DNA of 64,000 nt from NCBI RefSeq assembly GCF_000203815.1, contig NW_004457624.1, positions 1,798,001 through 1,862,000 on the forward strand, given 5' to 3'. Below are positions 45,948 to 57,671 of this stretch, piece after piece. Source of the stretch: Cavenderia fasciculata (Eukaryota > Evosea > Eumycetozoa > Acytosteliales > Cavenderiaceae). The notes beneath the pieces were generated by a model, which was not told the origin of the DNA, searched no databases, and saw only the letters and a list, made by a program, of their open reading frames with translations. The translations under genes were made by a program, and so were the position numbers. Position 1 is the first letter of the stretch. Each line of letters begins with the position of its first letter.

Positions 45948-47838
45948 TTATAATAATAATTTTGGATTTCTAATGACCTTGGAAGTGAAAGAAATGGTAG
46001 CTTTGATCTTGTTAAAGAATCCTCTTTGGTAGATCATAAAGAGGACTTGACGAATGATACCGACGGCAGCTGGGTCGATTGGGTAACGGATCAAACGTGG
46101 GACTGGAGTACGGATTGGGAACTTGTCAGTGAGGATGGATACTTCACGAGCGAAACCACGGAGACCTTCTGGACCGTTGAATCTGCCGAAACCAGACTCT
46201 TTGCAACCGCCAAATGGAAGATCTTGGATGAGGTAGGATGCGCCATAGTCGTTGATGGTGAGCATACCGGTAGAGATACGACGGCCGATACGCTCGGCAC
46301 GAGCCAAGTCAGAGGTGAGGATGGAGCATCCCAAACCAAAGACGGTGCCGTTGGCCATACGGACGAGATCCTCTTCAGAGGAGAAACGGACGAGCGAGGC
46401 AACTGGACCAAATGTCTCTTCGTTAAAGATGGTCATCTTTTCAGTGACGTTGGCGAGGACGGTTGGCATAAAGAAGTGACCCTTGCTGTAGAGGGGGTTA
46501 CGCTTGCCACCAGCCATCAACTTGGCGCCTTCCTTGACGGCGGTGTTGACGAGATGCTCGACCTTGTCGACTTGAGCGGGCATGGTCATCGAGCCAAAGT
46601 CAAACTGGCCTTCTTCGGGGGGACCCTGGGTACACGAGTTGATCTTTTCGGCCAAAGCCTTGGCAAACTTGTCGTAGATGTTGTCGTGCACAAAGACACG
46701 TTCCGAAGAGATACAGTTTTGACCGAGATTGATGAAACAGCCACGTTGCACAATCGCAAGTGCCCAGTCCATGTCAATGTCGTCGTAGACGATCATGGGG
46801 TCCTTGCCACCGAGCTCCAAGATGACGGGGGTCAAGTTGTCCGATGCAGCCTTCATGACACGCTTTCCAGTGCCCGGCGACCCGATAAACAAGACCTTGT
46901 CGACACCCGAGCGTACAAGAGCCTCTCCCGTCTCGCCCATACCTGGCAACAATTGAATAAGATTTGGGTTGTGTCCACGACGAGCCAACACCTCACGCAC
47001 CAACTCTTCAAAGAGTATCTTGCTGTGAGTCGACCATTCCGACACCTTGACCAACGCAGCGTTACCCGCAAAAATAGCGGCAGCGGCAGCCGAGATGATA
47101 CTATGTACTGGATAATTCCATGGAATGATAATACCAATCACACCCATTGGATGGTACTCTAAACGTGCCGACTTGGTTCCCATCAACATTGGAACACGAC
47201 GGTATTGAGTCTTTAAAGCATCTTCTCCAAAATTAACCAAATATCTAAGTTTTTCACATGATGTTAAAACTTCTCCAAGTGTTGCTTCGAATCCTAAATG
47301 ATATTAAAAAAACATATGTAAGTAAAAAGTGAAGGGTGATAGTTTGTTTGTTTTGATTGATTTGTGTTTTCAACATACTTGTTTTACCAGTATCTCTCAT
47401 TGAACTTTCAACAATTTCAGTTTCATTCTTGATAAACATATCGATAAAGTCTTGGAGAACTTGTTTACGCTCTTGGTATGATGTGGTGGCCCATTCAGCT
47501 TGTGCGACACGGGCAGCTTCGAGACACTTTTTGACTTCCTCTGGTTTGAGTGCGTTGACGACACCCATCGACTTGCCGGTGGCAGGATTGACACAATCAA
47601 TCTTGGCACCGGTACCCTTGGAGGCGGGCGACACACCAACCTCACGGGCTGGACGCTTCACAACCTTTGGTGATGACACTAGTCTGTAGAGAACGACCAA
47701 GACGATGAGACCCACCAATGCAGTGAGCAACAAAGAAGCATTCTCGACACCACCTGTATAGCTGGTGAGTGTGATTCCAACCTTGTTGGAAATATACGTA
47801 TCGATAGTGACTACTAATGTTTGAACTTCTTTGATCAT
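45948..47838 (-). CDS. Membrane-anchored aldehyde dehydrogenase, ALDH22/Msc7 type
   Basis: Two exons (47838-47379, 47293-45948) encode 601 residues. The second donor choice, AACAA|GTATGT, restores SSMRDTGKTRFEATLGEVL. A transmembrane helix (SLLLTALVGLIVLVVLYRL) lies at about 36-54, then a basic linker. The ALDH fold is complete: IIPWNYPVHSIISAAAAAIF, Rossmann SPGTGK, catalytic Glu in ILELGGKDP, nucleophile Cys in NLGQNCISSER, EETFGPVASLVRF and PFGGCKESGFGRF. GQNC with flanking SER, the membrane anchor and the hydrophobic C-terminal region are as in plant ALDH22A1 and yeast Msc7. It oxidises aldehydes with NAD(P)+, probably at the ER; the substrate is unknown. Codons are rich in C and G. Confidence 0.92.
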
Positions 47839-48585
47839 GATGAGTTGGATGATGATGATGTTTAGGTAATTAACTACAAACTGTGTTGATCTAATCTATA
47901 CTTCACAATCACTTTTCTTGGGACAGAAGAACTAAAAAAAAAAGCCAAAAAAAAAAACTAAAAAAAAAAATATCCAAAAAGACGAGGCTCGCTCAACTCG
48001 AACGATGGGTGTGTCGCCTCTACACACCAGCTCCCTCTGCATCATCATCAATAGGCAGTAACCAAACCAAACAACAACAAAGTTAGAATTGCAGTTTATA
48101 GAAGTATAAGCACAGATCATCATCATCCCATCCGCCTATCTATCTTTACAGTCAGAGGCGTGCAGTTCAACAACAACAGAATAGGCTTCTTTAGAAGGTG
48201 AACGACTCAAACAAACAGACAGCAAATTTATGATCATCGATCATAATATTTTATTTAAATAATATATTTTTAAAATGTAAGCAAGTCCCTCACTCTCTTG
48301 CGATCACAACAAAAAGGACGCGGCAAGCGCTTGCCCCATTATCATCATTTCATTTTTTTATTATTTCATTCATTGTTATACTTACACATACATCTATCTA
48401 TTATTATTATTACTTCTAGCTTCACACAAATCGCGATTATTATTTTAAAAGGTTAATTTTTCTTTTTCTTGCCTTTTATCAATATCAACAAACAAACAAA
48501 CAAAGCTTAATTTAATAATAGTAATATATATATAGTAGTAGTAATAGTAGAAACGAGTGTACAATTAATATCAAGTAAAAAAAAA
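47839..48585. other. Divergent promoter spacer (ALDH / sterol methyl oxidase)
   Basis: This is 747 bp without a credible frame. A-runs lie at 47934-47970 (T on the ALDH strand, within its leader). A 14-bp perfect palindrome, ggcaagcgcttgcc, lies at 48322-48335 in a locally GC-rich patch about 250 bp before the sterol gene; it may be a factor-binding site. Confidence 0.5.
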
Positions 48586-49536
48586 ATGAACAAAACAACA
48601 GCCACCTTTAATCTTTCAAAGTTTGTTTCACTTTTCAAGTCATCACAAGACTATAGTATCGCCAATGCCGATCCACCACCATCCACAGCCGTTGAATATG
48701 GATGGTTATGGATTCTTGAAAACTATGGCGAATTTGGTCTCTTTTTAATCTTTTATGGTCTCATGGCTGTCTTGTATGCAGTCGGTGGTTATGTCTTTTA
48801 TCTCTTTGATAAATATAAATTATTCCGTTCAAGAAAGATTCAAGTCAAGGTAATTAACACACATATAATAATAATAATAATAATATAAAACATAAATGAA
48901 TATTAATATTATTTTTCTATTTCTCTATTTTAGAAATACCCAAGTGAATCAGATATTAAAAGATGTCTAAATAATTTAATTACCAATTATATTTTGGTGA
49001 TTTTACCAATTGGTATCGTTTCCTTCCCATTCTCTAAAGTATTGGGTATGTCACACTCGATTCCAACCGTTTGGAGATTCTTGTTTGACATTTTACTCTG
49101 TTTGATCGGTGAAGACTTTTTCCACTATTGGATGCACAGATTCTTCCACACCCCATGGTTCTACAAGAATATCCATAAAGAGCATCACTACTACTCTGCT
49201 CCATTTGGTTTCACTGCCTCGTACGCCCACCCCATCGAAGTCATCTTTTTGGGTATTGCCACTTTTGCTCCAGCCATGATCTTGCGTCCCAACTACATCA
49301 CCTTTTACTCGTGGTTCATCATCCGTCAACTCGACGCTGTCCTAACCCATTCCGGTTACGATATCGAATTGTTCCCATTCAACTTGTTGCCATACTATGG
49401 TGGTGTCTCTTTCCACGACTATCATCACAAGGAATTCACTTGCAACTATGGTAGTCGTTTCACTTGGTTGGACAAGTTACTTGGTACCTACAAAGAACCT
49501 GTCATCAAACCTGAAAACCCTAAAAAATCTGAATAA
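48586..49536 (+). CDS. Sterol C4-methyl oxidase (fatty acid hydroxylase superfamily)
   Basis: Two exons (48586-48849, 48934-49536) encode 288 residues, normal for the family. Hydrophobic segments occur at about 46-70 and 100-120 and later in the chain. The di-iron histidine boxes are all present: HYWMHRFFH (152-160), HKEHH (169-173) and HDYHH (249-253), with an extra HSGYD near 227. This matches Erg25/SMO enzymes, which oxidise the C4 methyl groups of 4,4-dimethylsterols in the ER during sterol synthesis. The C-terminus KKSE is a dilysine (KKXX) ER-retrieval signal, which supports ER residence. Amoebae of this group make sterols from cycloartenol, so the substrate is probably a plant-like sterol, though this is inference. 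It is read divergently from the ALDH gene. Confidence 0.93.
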
Positions 49537-49806
49537 ACCTTAAAAACCCTTTAATAATACTTTTAATTTAAAAGTATTATTCATTCCGAAATAATAATAA
49601 TATCTCTCTCTCTCTCTCTTTGCTGATGTTGATGATTCATCATTATACACTTTTTGGGAACAAGCAAAAATTCAATTTCAAACGACATAGTGGGTGGTGT
49701 GATGATTAGTTAATATCATACATCTTTCTCTTCAACATCATTCATATTCATATTCATCATTCATATTAAGATATCTTAGGATAGAATAGATAGATAGAAT
49801 AGATAA

Positions 49807-51785
49807 ATGTCAACATTTCAATACCCAAAATTAGATTTAAAGACACCTGTACCATCAGATATAGATATTGCATCAGATGCAGTACCATTACCAGTGTCGG
49901 TGATTGCAAGTGAAGCAGGAATCAATCAAGATGAATTAGATCTATACGGGAAATACAAAGCAAAGGTACATCTATCGGTACTCGATCGTCTTGCTGATCG
50001 TCCCAATGGAAAATATGTAGTCGTTACAGGTATCACTCCAACACCTCTTGGTGAAGGTAAATCTACTACTACTATTGGTCTATGTCAAGCTTTAGGTGCT
50101 CATCTAAAGAAACGTGTATTCTCTTGTGTTCGTCAACCTTCTCAAGGTCCAACTTTTGGTATAAAGGTAAGACAGAGCATATATTGGAGTATTAGATTAG
50201 ATTAGATTGTCTAATTTATGTTATGTTTTTTTTGTAGGGAGGAGCAGCAGGTGGAGGATATTCTCAAGTTATTCCAATGGAAGAATTCAATTTACATTTA
50301 ACTGGTGATATTCATGCTATTACTGCTGCCAATAATTTGTTGGCTGCTGCTATTGATGCTAGAATATTGCATGAATCAACTCAAACTGATGAACAACTCT
50401 TTAACCGTTTGTGTCCAGTTGCAAAGGATGGATCGAGACGTTTTGCACCAGTCATGTTGAGACGTCTTGCCAAACTTGGTATTAGCAAGACTGACCCATC
50501 GGAATTGAGTGCAGAGGAGGTGTCTAGTTTTGTACGTCTTGATATTGACCCATCACTCGTCACTTGGAATCGTGTGCTCGATACCAATGATCGTTTCTTG
50601 CGTGGTATTACTATTGGACAGGGTAAAGAGGAAGCTAGATTTACACGTTCGACACAGTTTGATATTGCCGTTGCATCAGAGATTATGGCTGTTTTGGCGC
50701 TGGCCACTTCATTGGCTGATATGCGTGAACGTTTGGGTCGTATGGTGATTGGTACTAGTCGTAAGGGTGTGCCCGTGTCGGCCGATGATATCGGTGCTGG
50801 TGGCGCATTGACAGTGTTGATGAAAGATGCTATCATGCCAACCCTCATGCAAACACTCGAAGGCACACCTGTACTAGTGCACGCCGGTCCATTTGCTAAT
50901 ATTGCACATGGAAACAGCTCGATTATAGCCGACCAGATCGCACTCAAGTTGGCTGGCGCAGACGGCTATGTCGTCACGGAGGCTGGCTTTGGCGCAGACA
51001 TTGGTGCCGAGAAATTCTTTGACATCAAGTGTCGTGAGAGTGGGTTGATTCCAAACGTCGCCGTGATTGTCGCGACCATACGTGCCCTCAAAATGCACGG
51101 TGGCGGCCCCAAGGTCACGGCCGGTGCCCCACTCGACAAGGCATACACGTCAGAGAACCTCGAGTTGTTGTCGGCCGGCACCGACAACTTGCTCAAGCAT
51201 ATCAGCAATCTCGGCAAGTTTGGGGTGCAGGTGGTCGTCGCACTCAACCGTTTCTCGTCTGACTCAAACGCCGAGATCGAGCTGGTTCTCGGCCGTGCCA
51301 AGGCCGTCGGCGCCCGCGCATCCGTCATGTGCAACCATTGGGCCGAGGGTGGCCAAGGCGCCGTCGAGCTGGCCAACGCCGTCGTCGAAGCATGCTCGGT
51401 CGAGCCCAACTTCAAGTACCTCTATCCGCTGGACCTCTCCATCAAAGAAAAAATAGAAACCATTGCCAAGGAAATCTACGGCGCCGACAGCGTCGAGTAT
51501 CTTCCAGAGGCTGAAAAGAAAATTGCGCTCTACACGGAACAGGGCTTTTCCAAGTTGCCAATATGCATGGCCAAGACACATCTCTCACTTTCCTCAGACC
51601 CAGAGAAAAAGGGTGTTCCCAAAGGCTTTGTATTGCCCATCAGAGACGTGCGTGCCTCTATAGGTGCAGGCTTTATCTACCCTCTTGTCGGTACAATGAG
51701 CACCATCCCGGGGCTCCCAACCAGACCATGCTTCTATGAAATAGATATTGACCTCAAAACGGGCAAGGTCATTGGTCTCAGTTAA
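49807..51785 (+). CDS. Formate-tetrahydrofolate ligase, monofunctional
   Basis: Two exons (49807-50166, 50238-51785) encode 635 residues, the length of a stand-alone formyl-THF synthetase rather than the three-domain C1-THF synthase. The ATP-binding loop [13 protein letters not shown] is at 77-89. Further family signatures are [85 protein letters not shown] and [20 protein letters not shown]. It makes 10-formyl-THF from formate, ATP and THF for purine and mitochondrial or cytosolic one-carbon metabolism. There is no targeting peptide, so it is probably cytosolic. Base composition rises sharply within exon 2: about 50960-51560 is GC-rich, whereas both ends are AT-rich. The gene lies 270 bp after the sterol oxidase. 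Confidence 0.95.
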
Positions 51786-53216
51786 GCTAAATTTAGATTC
51801 AATTGACCAAAAGAAAAGAGGAGAAAGGGAGCTTGCTTGATAATCCTCTCTTCGTCGTATCACTACACATTGATTGAAAAATAAATAAAAATCTACACCT
51901 AATCTCAACACAAACGATTCATGTCCCCAAGAAGCTATCACCTCACCAACAACAACAACAACTATACGACTTGTTTTGTGTTTCGTGATTGGGACCTAAC
52001 TCACGTCACAACAAAAAAGAAGCTTCTTGAAATGGGAAGCAAAGCATATATGTGGTGTGTTTAAATAAATAAATCTTCACACAATACACAATCTTTTCTT
52101 TTGATATTATAGACATAATTGAGCGCGAATGGGCGCAAAACTCAGAGTGGCAGATCGCTGTTAATTGGACAATGTCCCTCGCAAACCGTCTGATGTTCAT
52201 TTTAATCATTGTGTTTGGATGATTTAAAAAAATAGTTGAGCGCCAACCGTCTCAAGCCCATACTTTGTCACTTCTCCATCAATAAGCACGCGGACACCTG
52301 AAGGCTCAATAAACTACTACCCCCAATCACATCGGTCTCGGTCTATGCACACCCCCTCACGCTCAATATAGGTCCCATCCACAACACAACACAGTCAACT
52401 TTATAACAATCAATCAACATTCTAATCTGCAATCTCGCAACATCGCACCCCTCGCCATCCATCCTACCCGCCCTTCTTTCCAAACACATTTAAATAATAG
52501 AGAGAGAGAGAGAGAGAAAGTAGTACTTTCGAGAGGCCAACCCCACCACCCCACCCTACCTACCCACCCACTCATCATTGTTGTCTCTCTAACCAGTAGT
52601 AGCAGCAGCATCAGCAGCAGTAGCAGAAAGGATCTATAGATACCATTTTTAAATCACATCCACACACATCACATACATACACACAGATATAGACACATAT
52701 ATATTATAATATAAAGATATTTAAATAATATTATTATTTGTTGTCCTAGCTTCTTGTCATTATTATTATTAATAATAATAATACTATTATTTTAATCTGA
52801 TCATATAATTTCATTTCAATTAAATTCTATCTATCTATTTTAGGCAAACCGCCTTTTTAAAATCAACAACCACACCCACACCCATCATCTTTAACATCTT
52901 CCACTACATTTTTTTTGAACCCTACCTACAACCCTATAGTAGCCCGTCATCATCACCCAACTCCGCTCATCATTACTTCTACACCAACACAATATACGTA
53001 TCACATCTCAAGAGAGAGCATTAGTATGTGTTCTTAAGGTCAATGTATGTGCAAACAATACTAGTGTACCATTACTGTTCAACCATCATTTTAGGATCAT
53101 TGATCATTAATCATTAATATTACTAGCCTTGCAAAGAAGAAGAAGAAGAAGAAGAAGAAAGCATTGAAAAAAAAGAAGGAGGGAGGTCAGTCAGGTGAGA
53201 GACAGATAAAGAGAAA
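51786..53216. other. 1.4-kb spacer upstream of the oxygenase-fold gene
   Basis: No credible gene was found. A less AT-rich part at about 52110-52400 carries repeated CpG-containing motifs: gcaaaccgtct (52181-52191) and gccaaccgtct (52242-52252), 61 bp apart, and several gagcgc words. An AG repeat lies at 52499-52514 and CAG-type triplets near 52595-52625. The last 150 bp are purine-rich (GAA repeats near 53138), typical of a 5' leader. Confidence 0.5.
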
Positions 53217-56200
53217 ATGAATAGAGAGGTGTTGACTGTTGGAGAACATAGAATCATAGTAAATAATCCAAAGTTAAATAAAATAAAATCATCATCTTCA
53301 TCTTCTGCAACAACATCAACATCAACAACAACAACAACAACCACAACAACATCACCCTTTTATCAACAACCACCCCAACAACAACAACAACCAAATCAAC
53401 CAAATCAACCAAATCAACCAAATCAACAACCAACCAATAATAATAATAATCAACAAAATCAACAAAATGAAATACTTTACCGTGACGAAAATATCAAAGT
53501 GGAAAAGGTAAAGGGCGTATCCAATCTCTATGAAACCTGTTCCAAAATCAATTATAATCAACAATTGTATCCGTTGGAGGAAAAGGTATGGGAGTATATA
53601 GAGGAGGCAGACGTTGGCGACTTTTATTGCGCTGGGTCACTCGAGGCAAAGGTGCTTCCAGTCATCACGGTTGCCGGTTTTGGAGACTTGAAATTACCCA
53701 TACATTCTCAAGATATTGGTCCACTCATGGATGTTTGTCAATTGGTGAGAAGTTATGGTGTCGGAACAAAGACGATTACAGACACCAAGAAACACAAGGT
53801 CTACGTCATCGAGAAATCAAAGTTCACCGTCAAAGGATCACCTGGATGGGATCACTTTCTCAGTAATAATCTGGCCTATACAGTTGCAAAGTATATGGGT
53901 CTGGTTAATCCCGATGCCACATCATCATCATCATCATCTGGAACTGCATCGGCGCCACCATACAAACTACCCAAGATTGCACCGATAGAACTTCATCTTC
54001 ACAGTATGTTGGTATACGATAAACGTTCAAACTTTGATATTGCCCATCGAAGTACACCCAAAGAGGAGAATATGATTGGATCATTAATCATATCGTTGCC
54101 ATCGCAGCATGAGGGTGGATCGATTAGCGTCGAGCACAAAGAGTGTAGAGTTACAACCAGTTTTCAATCACATGCCAAAAATCAAATGCGTTTCATTGCA
54201 TACTATACAGACTGCAAAAAAAGAATTGAATCATTGTCACGTGGAATGAATATCTGTCTCTATTATAATATTGTTTCAAAAACTCCACTTCAAAAACATC
54301 CATTCTCTCCTCCACCTCCACAACAACATCAAACTCAACAACAAACACAGCCTCAACAAACTCAAACACAGCCTCAACCACAAACACAACCACAACAATC
54401 ACAACAATCACAACAAATTGTTCAACCTCAAATTCAACCATTACAAACCCAACAAGAACAAACGCAAACGCAACAACAACAACAACAACAACAAGAAGAA
54501 ACGGAACAACATATCTTGACACCACCAACATCACCACTTGCAAGACAAAGTTCCGATCTTTCAACATTATCATCATATACGACCAAATCTCATTCTAGTA
54601 TTTTCGCTTTATCTAGTCCTCATCCATCCTATTTATCATCTGGTTCATCGGCCCTTTCGACTTCGTCAATGGGCCAGGCTTCAAGTATTGCATCCCCACT
54701 TGGCCAAGCTATGGCTACTCCACTTGCCCAAACCTTGGGTATTGGATCACCAACTAAAAATACCAGCTCTCCCATTCATATCAATTTCATCGACGATCCA
54801 AACAATAACAACAATAACAATAATAGAAATTATAAGAAATTGGCACAGTTGGCACAAAAGATTAGAGATATTTTTGATTATCACAATCAAGATCAAATAT
54901 CAGACACTGTAAATGAACATGGAAAAAGAAAAATACAAGTTGCTTCAATTGGAATGAGACAACAATTGGCACCAGGCTATTATGAAAATCTATCACGTTT
55001 AGTATTTTCATTCGAACATTTATATTCTCCAAATACTCTTAGTCTCTACACACTCAAAGGAAATGATTTATTGGTGGTCAATTCAATTATTCGAGCCCAT
55101 AAATTAAATCCTTCCATTCAAATTTTAATTACTTTTGGTTTTATTCAAATTAATATGTATGTAAAAACAAAGAGAAGCAGTTTATACTATACTATAAATA
55201 GAGTCCAATATTAACTGATGATTCTATTTATTTTGTTTAGAGAGGAAGGTTTTGAAAATTGTTATCTTGGAGATAGAATATTTAATGGAGAGTTTAGTTA
55301 TCGTCTATCAAATATTTTCGATATATTTACCAATGAACGATTCAATTTCAAAACTCTAAAGATGTCACCTACCAATGAATTGGTTCCAGGTGAAGGATTG
55401 GTTGGTGCCACTCTTACACCAATCGAAGACGAAGAACCTATAGATCAGGCCATTTCCAACGAAGATGAGATATTTTCAAGAGCAGCTCTCATTGTTTGGG
55501 ATTTACACGGCCGAAATCCATACTATCTTCGAAAGATGCCCCATGCCATTAAAATCCTCAAGAGTCGTATCCAGGGTGACACCAATCCATTGTTCTTTTT
55601 CAATGAAATGGACACTATTCTCGAACACTACTACCTCACTTGGGGTGAAAGAGATGTCACTAGTATCAAAGAGATATTTGGGTTGATGTGTGACCTATCT
55701 ACACTCGTTTTGGAGCAAGACAATGGTGCTGCCAATAGAAAGCTGATTGTTGCCAACAATGACAATCGCATTCGACGATTTTTTCAAAGATTCCTTTACT
55801 GCATCAAGCATGATTATCGCCCCGAGCTCAACAATTATATGGCTCGATTTGCTCGCATCTGTGGTCATGACACATTTTTGACACTCATGATCGATGGATG
55901 GTTCAACATCATCGAGGTAAAAGGATTTGTAAACAACTGCAACGTACTTGAAATTCTTTGCAATCTTTGCGAGTTGGAGGCAAACAACCAAGAATCCTCA
56001 ATGTTTGTTAGATCCTACTATGACAAGTTTTTGGTTCAATGGGTTGGGGCCATGATTGACACGTTTGTTTCTACGTGTCCCATTTGCTTCAAGGGTAATC
56101 CTCCCGTTCAACCTATTTTTGGCAGTGGCATCACTGGTAGCATCAGTGGACCTAGTCCACCCAGTGGACGTCCTCAACAGCAGCCATTGCAAAAGTGTCC

Positions 56201-57320
56201 TCATGTCGGTCCAAGATTAGAGGAGCTAGTTGCTTTGGTCAACATCATTGGTCGTTATCCAATCTTTTCAAGTCATCAACATTCCTTTTATCAGGCAATA
56301 GGAAATATTATGACAAACAATCTAGATCCCGAGAACCCATACGCAACCAATGGGATCTATAGGCTTTGGCTCACTGGCAAACCATTGGTGGATGACGAAA
56401 CTTTGGAGCGTATTTTTACAGAGTGCCTATCCGCCCAATCCAGTTCCCATTTTTATGCATCTATTGCCTCGATCGAGCAAGTTCAAGAGCAAGTCGAATA
56501 TCTACAAACCTGTTGGAACTACTACTATGCCAATGGAAATCCAGGCAAGTTTGTACAACTTGAATTGGCTCTTGGTCACTTTGAAAATTGGATATCCTAT
56601 GTCATCTCGAAACTAGTGACCACCAAAGACCCAAAAGTTGTTACGACCTATGGATCTAAACTCACAACCTATATCACTCCGCCACCTGAAACCAAACAAC
56701 AAAAACTTGTTTGCGAGGCCGTTGCTTCATTTTTCAATCATGCCCTCAAGAATGACAATCTCATCCCTTCACCGTACGGTCCAGCACCACCTACCAATCA
56801 TCGAAATCTTGGTCAATGTGTTGTCAATGTTTTCCTAAATATTGAAATTGTCAACAAATACGAGTACTACCCATTCATATACTACCAAATTGCCAAAAAA
56901 TTGGTCAAAGAACATACACTTTTGACAATGCATGGTGAAGGTGGATTCCTCATCTTTGTTGAATCTGGTCTAAACATTTTACGAGAGGCTCAGGCTTCCA
57001 TCATATTGCCTCCAAAAGGTTCTATCGTTTGGCCACCATCTTGTGGAATCACATGTATATGCAATGACTGTCAAAGATTGAAATTGTTCCTCAAAACCAA
57101 TCAAACAAAGTACACACTTCGTGGTTCCGCCACCAATAGACATCACATTGAGCAATACCTCAGCAAATTCTTTTTAAATTCAGAAACCGAAGGAAAAAAG
57201 GCACCATACCTTTTAATCATTACAAAATCATTGGATGCTTTGAACAAAGAATGGGAAAAATATGAAAAACTCTTAAAATATATCTCTGTTTTGGAAAGTT
57301 ATTTATATCGTTCAAAATAA
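53217..57320 (+). CDS. Large 2OG-Fe(II) oxygenase-fold protein, probably catalytically dead
   Basis: Two exons (53217-55156, 55241-57320) encode 1339 residues. After Thr, Pro and Gln repeats, residues about 100-352 follow the layout of the 2OG-Fe(II) oxygenase family: SMLVYDKRSNFDIAHRSTPK, MIGSLIISLPSQHEGGSISV and IAYYTDCKKRIESLSRGMNI. In active members the first motif is H-x-D-T, a distal His follows Ala/Thr-Asp-Cys, and an Arg binds 2-oxoglutarate. Here the Asp position is Ser279, the distal His position is Lys334/335, and the expected Arg is not in place. Residues 355-600 are Gln/Ser-rich. Residues about 650-1339 are helical and end with CGITCICNDCQRLKLFL, a Cys-rich motif. I do not recognise that part. 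A binding or scaffold role is inferred. Confidence 0.75.
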
Positions 57321-57671
57321 TCAAAATAACTCAAAATCAAATCAAAATAATAATAATAATAATAACAACAACAATACTAGTAGTAATAATAATATTTAAT
57401 GAATTAGATTAATCGTTGCCAACATATAACCACAATCAAATACACTTGTGTTTGAAACCTCCCCCAACTATTTATTTCATATGGAAAAGATGCGAGCAAC
57501 TAAACAAAAAATATATAATAACTTATTTGGTTTCTCCTCTTATCCACAAGGCTTAGCCATTCACCTAATAGCGGTGTTTGGGACAATATAATATAATAAA
57601 ACAAATGTAATTTAAATAAATAAATAAAACATATCTTTTACTTTACAAAAAATAATAATATATGATCTTTT
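57321..57671. other. Convergent 3' spacer
   Basis: This AT-rich gap of 351 bp contains the 3' ends of two genes. It has an (AAT)n/(AAC)n stretch at 57345-57395 and an ordinary mixed-composition middle part. Nothing else was seen. Confidence 0.5.

Noticed and set aside
46026-47162. 378-codon open frame antisense to the ALDH gene
   Set aside because: It is the complement of a well-supported, codon-biased gene; such shadow frames are common opposite C/G-ending codons.
48322-48335. 14-bp perfect palindrome upstream of the sterol oxidase
   Set aside because: Noted in the spacer entry, but several palindromes of this length are expected by chance and it matches no sterol-response motif I know.
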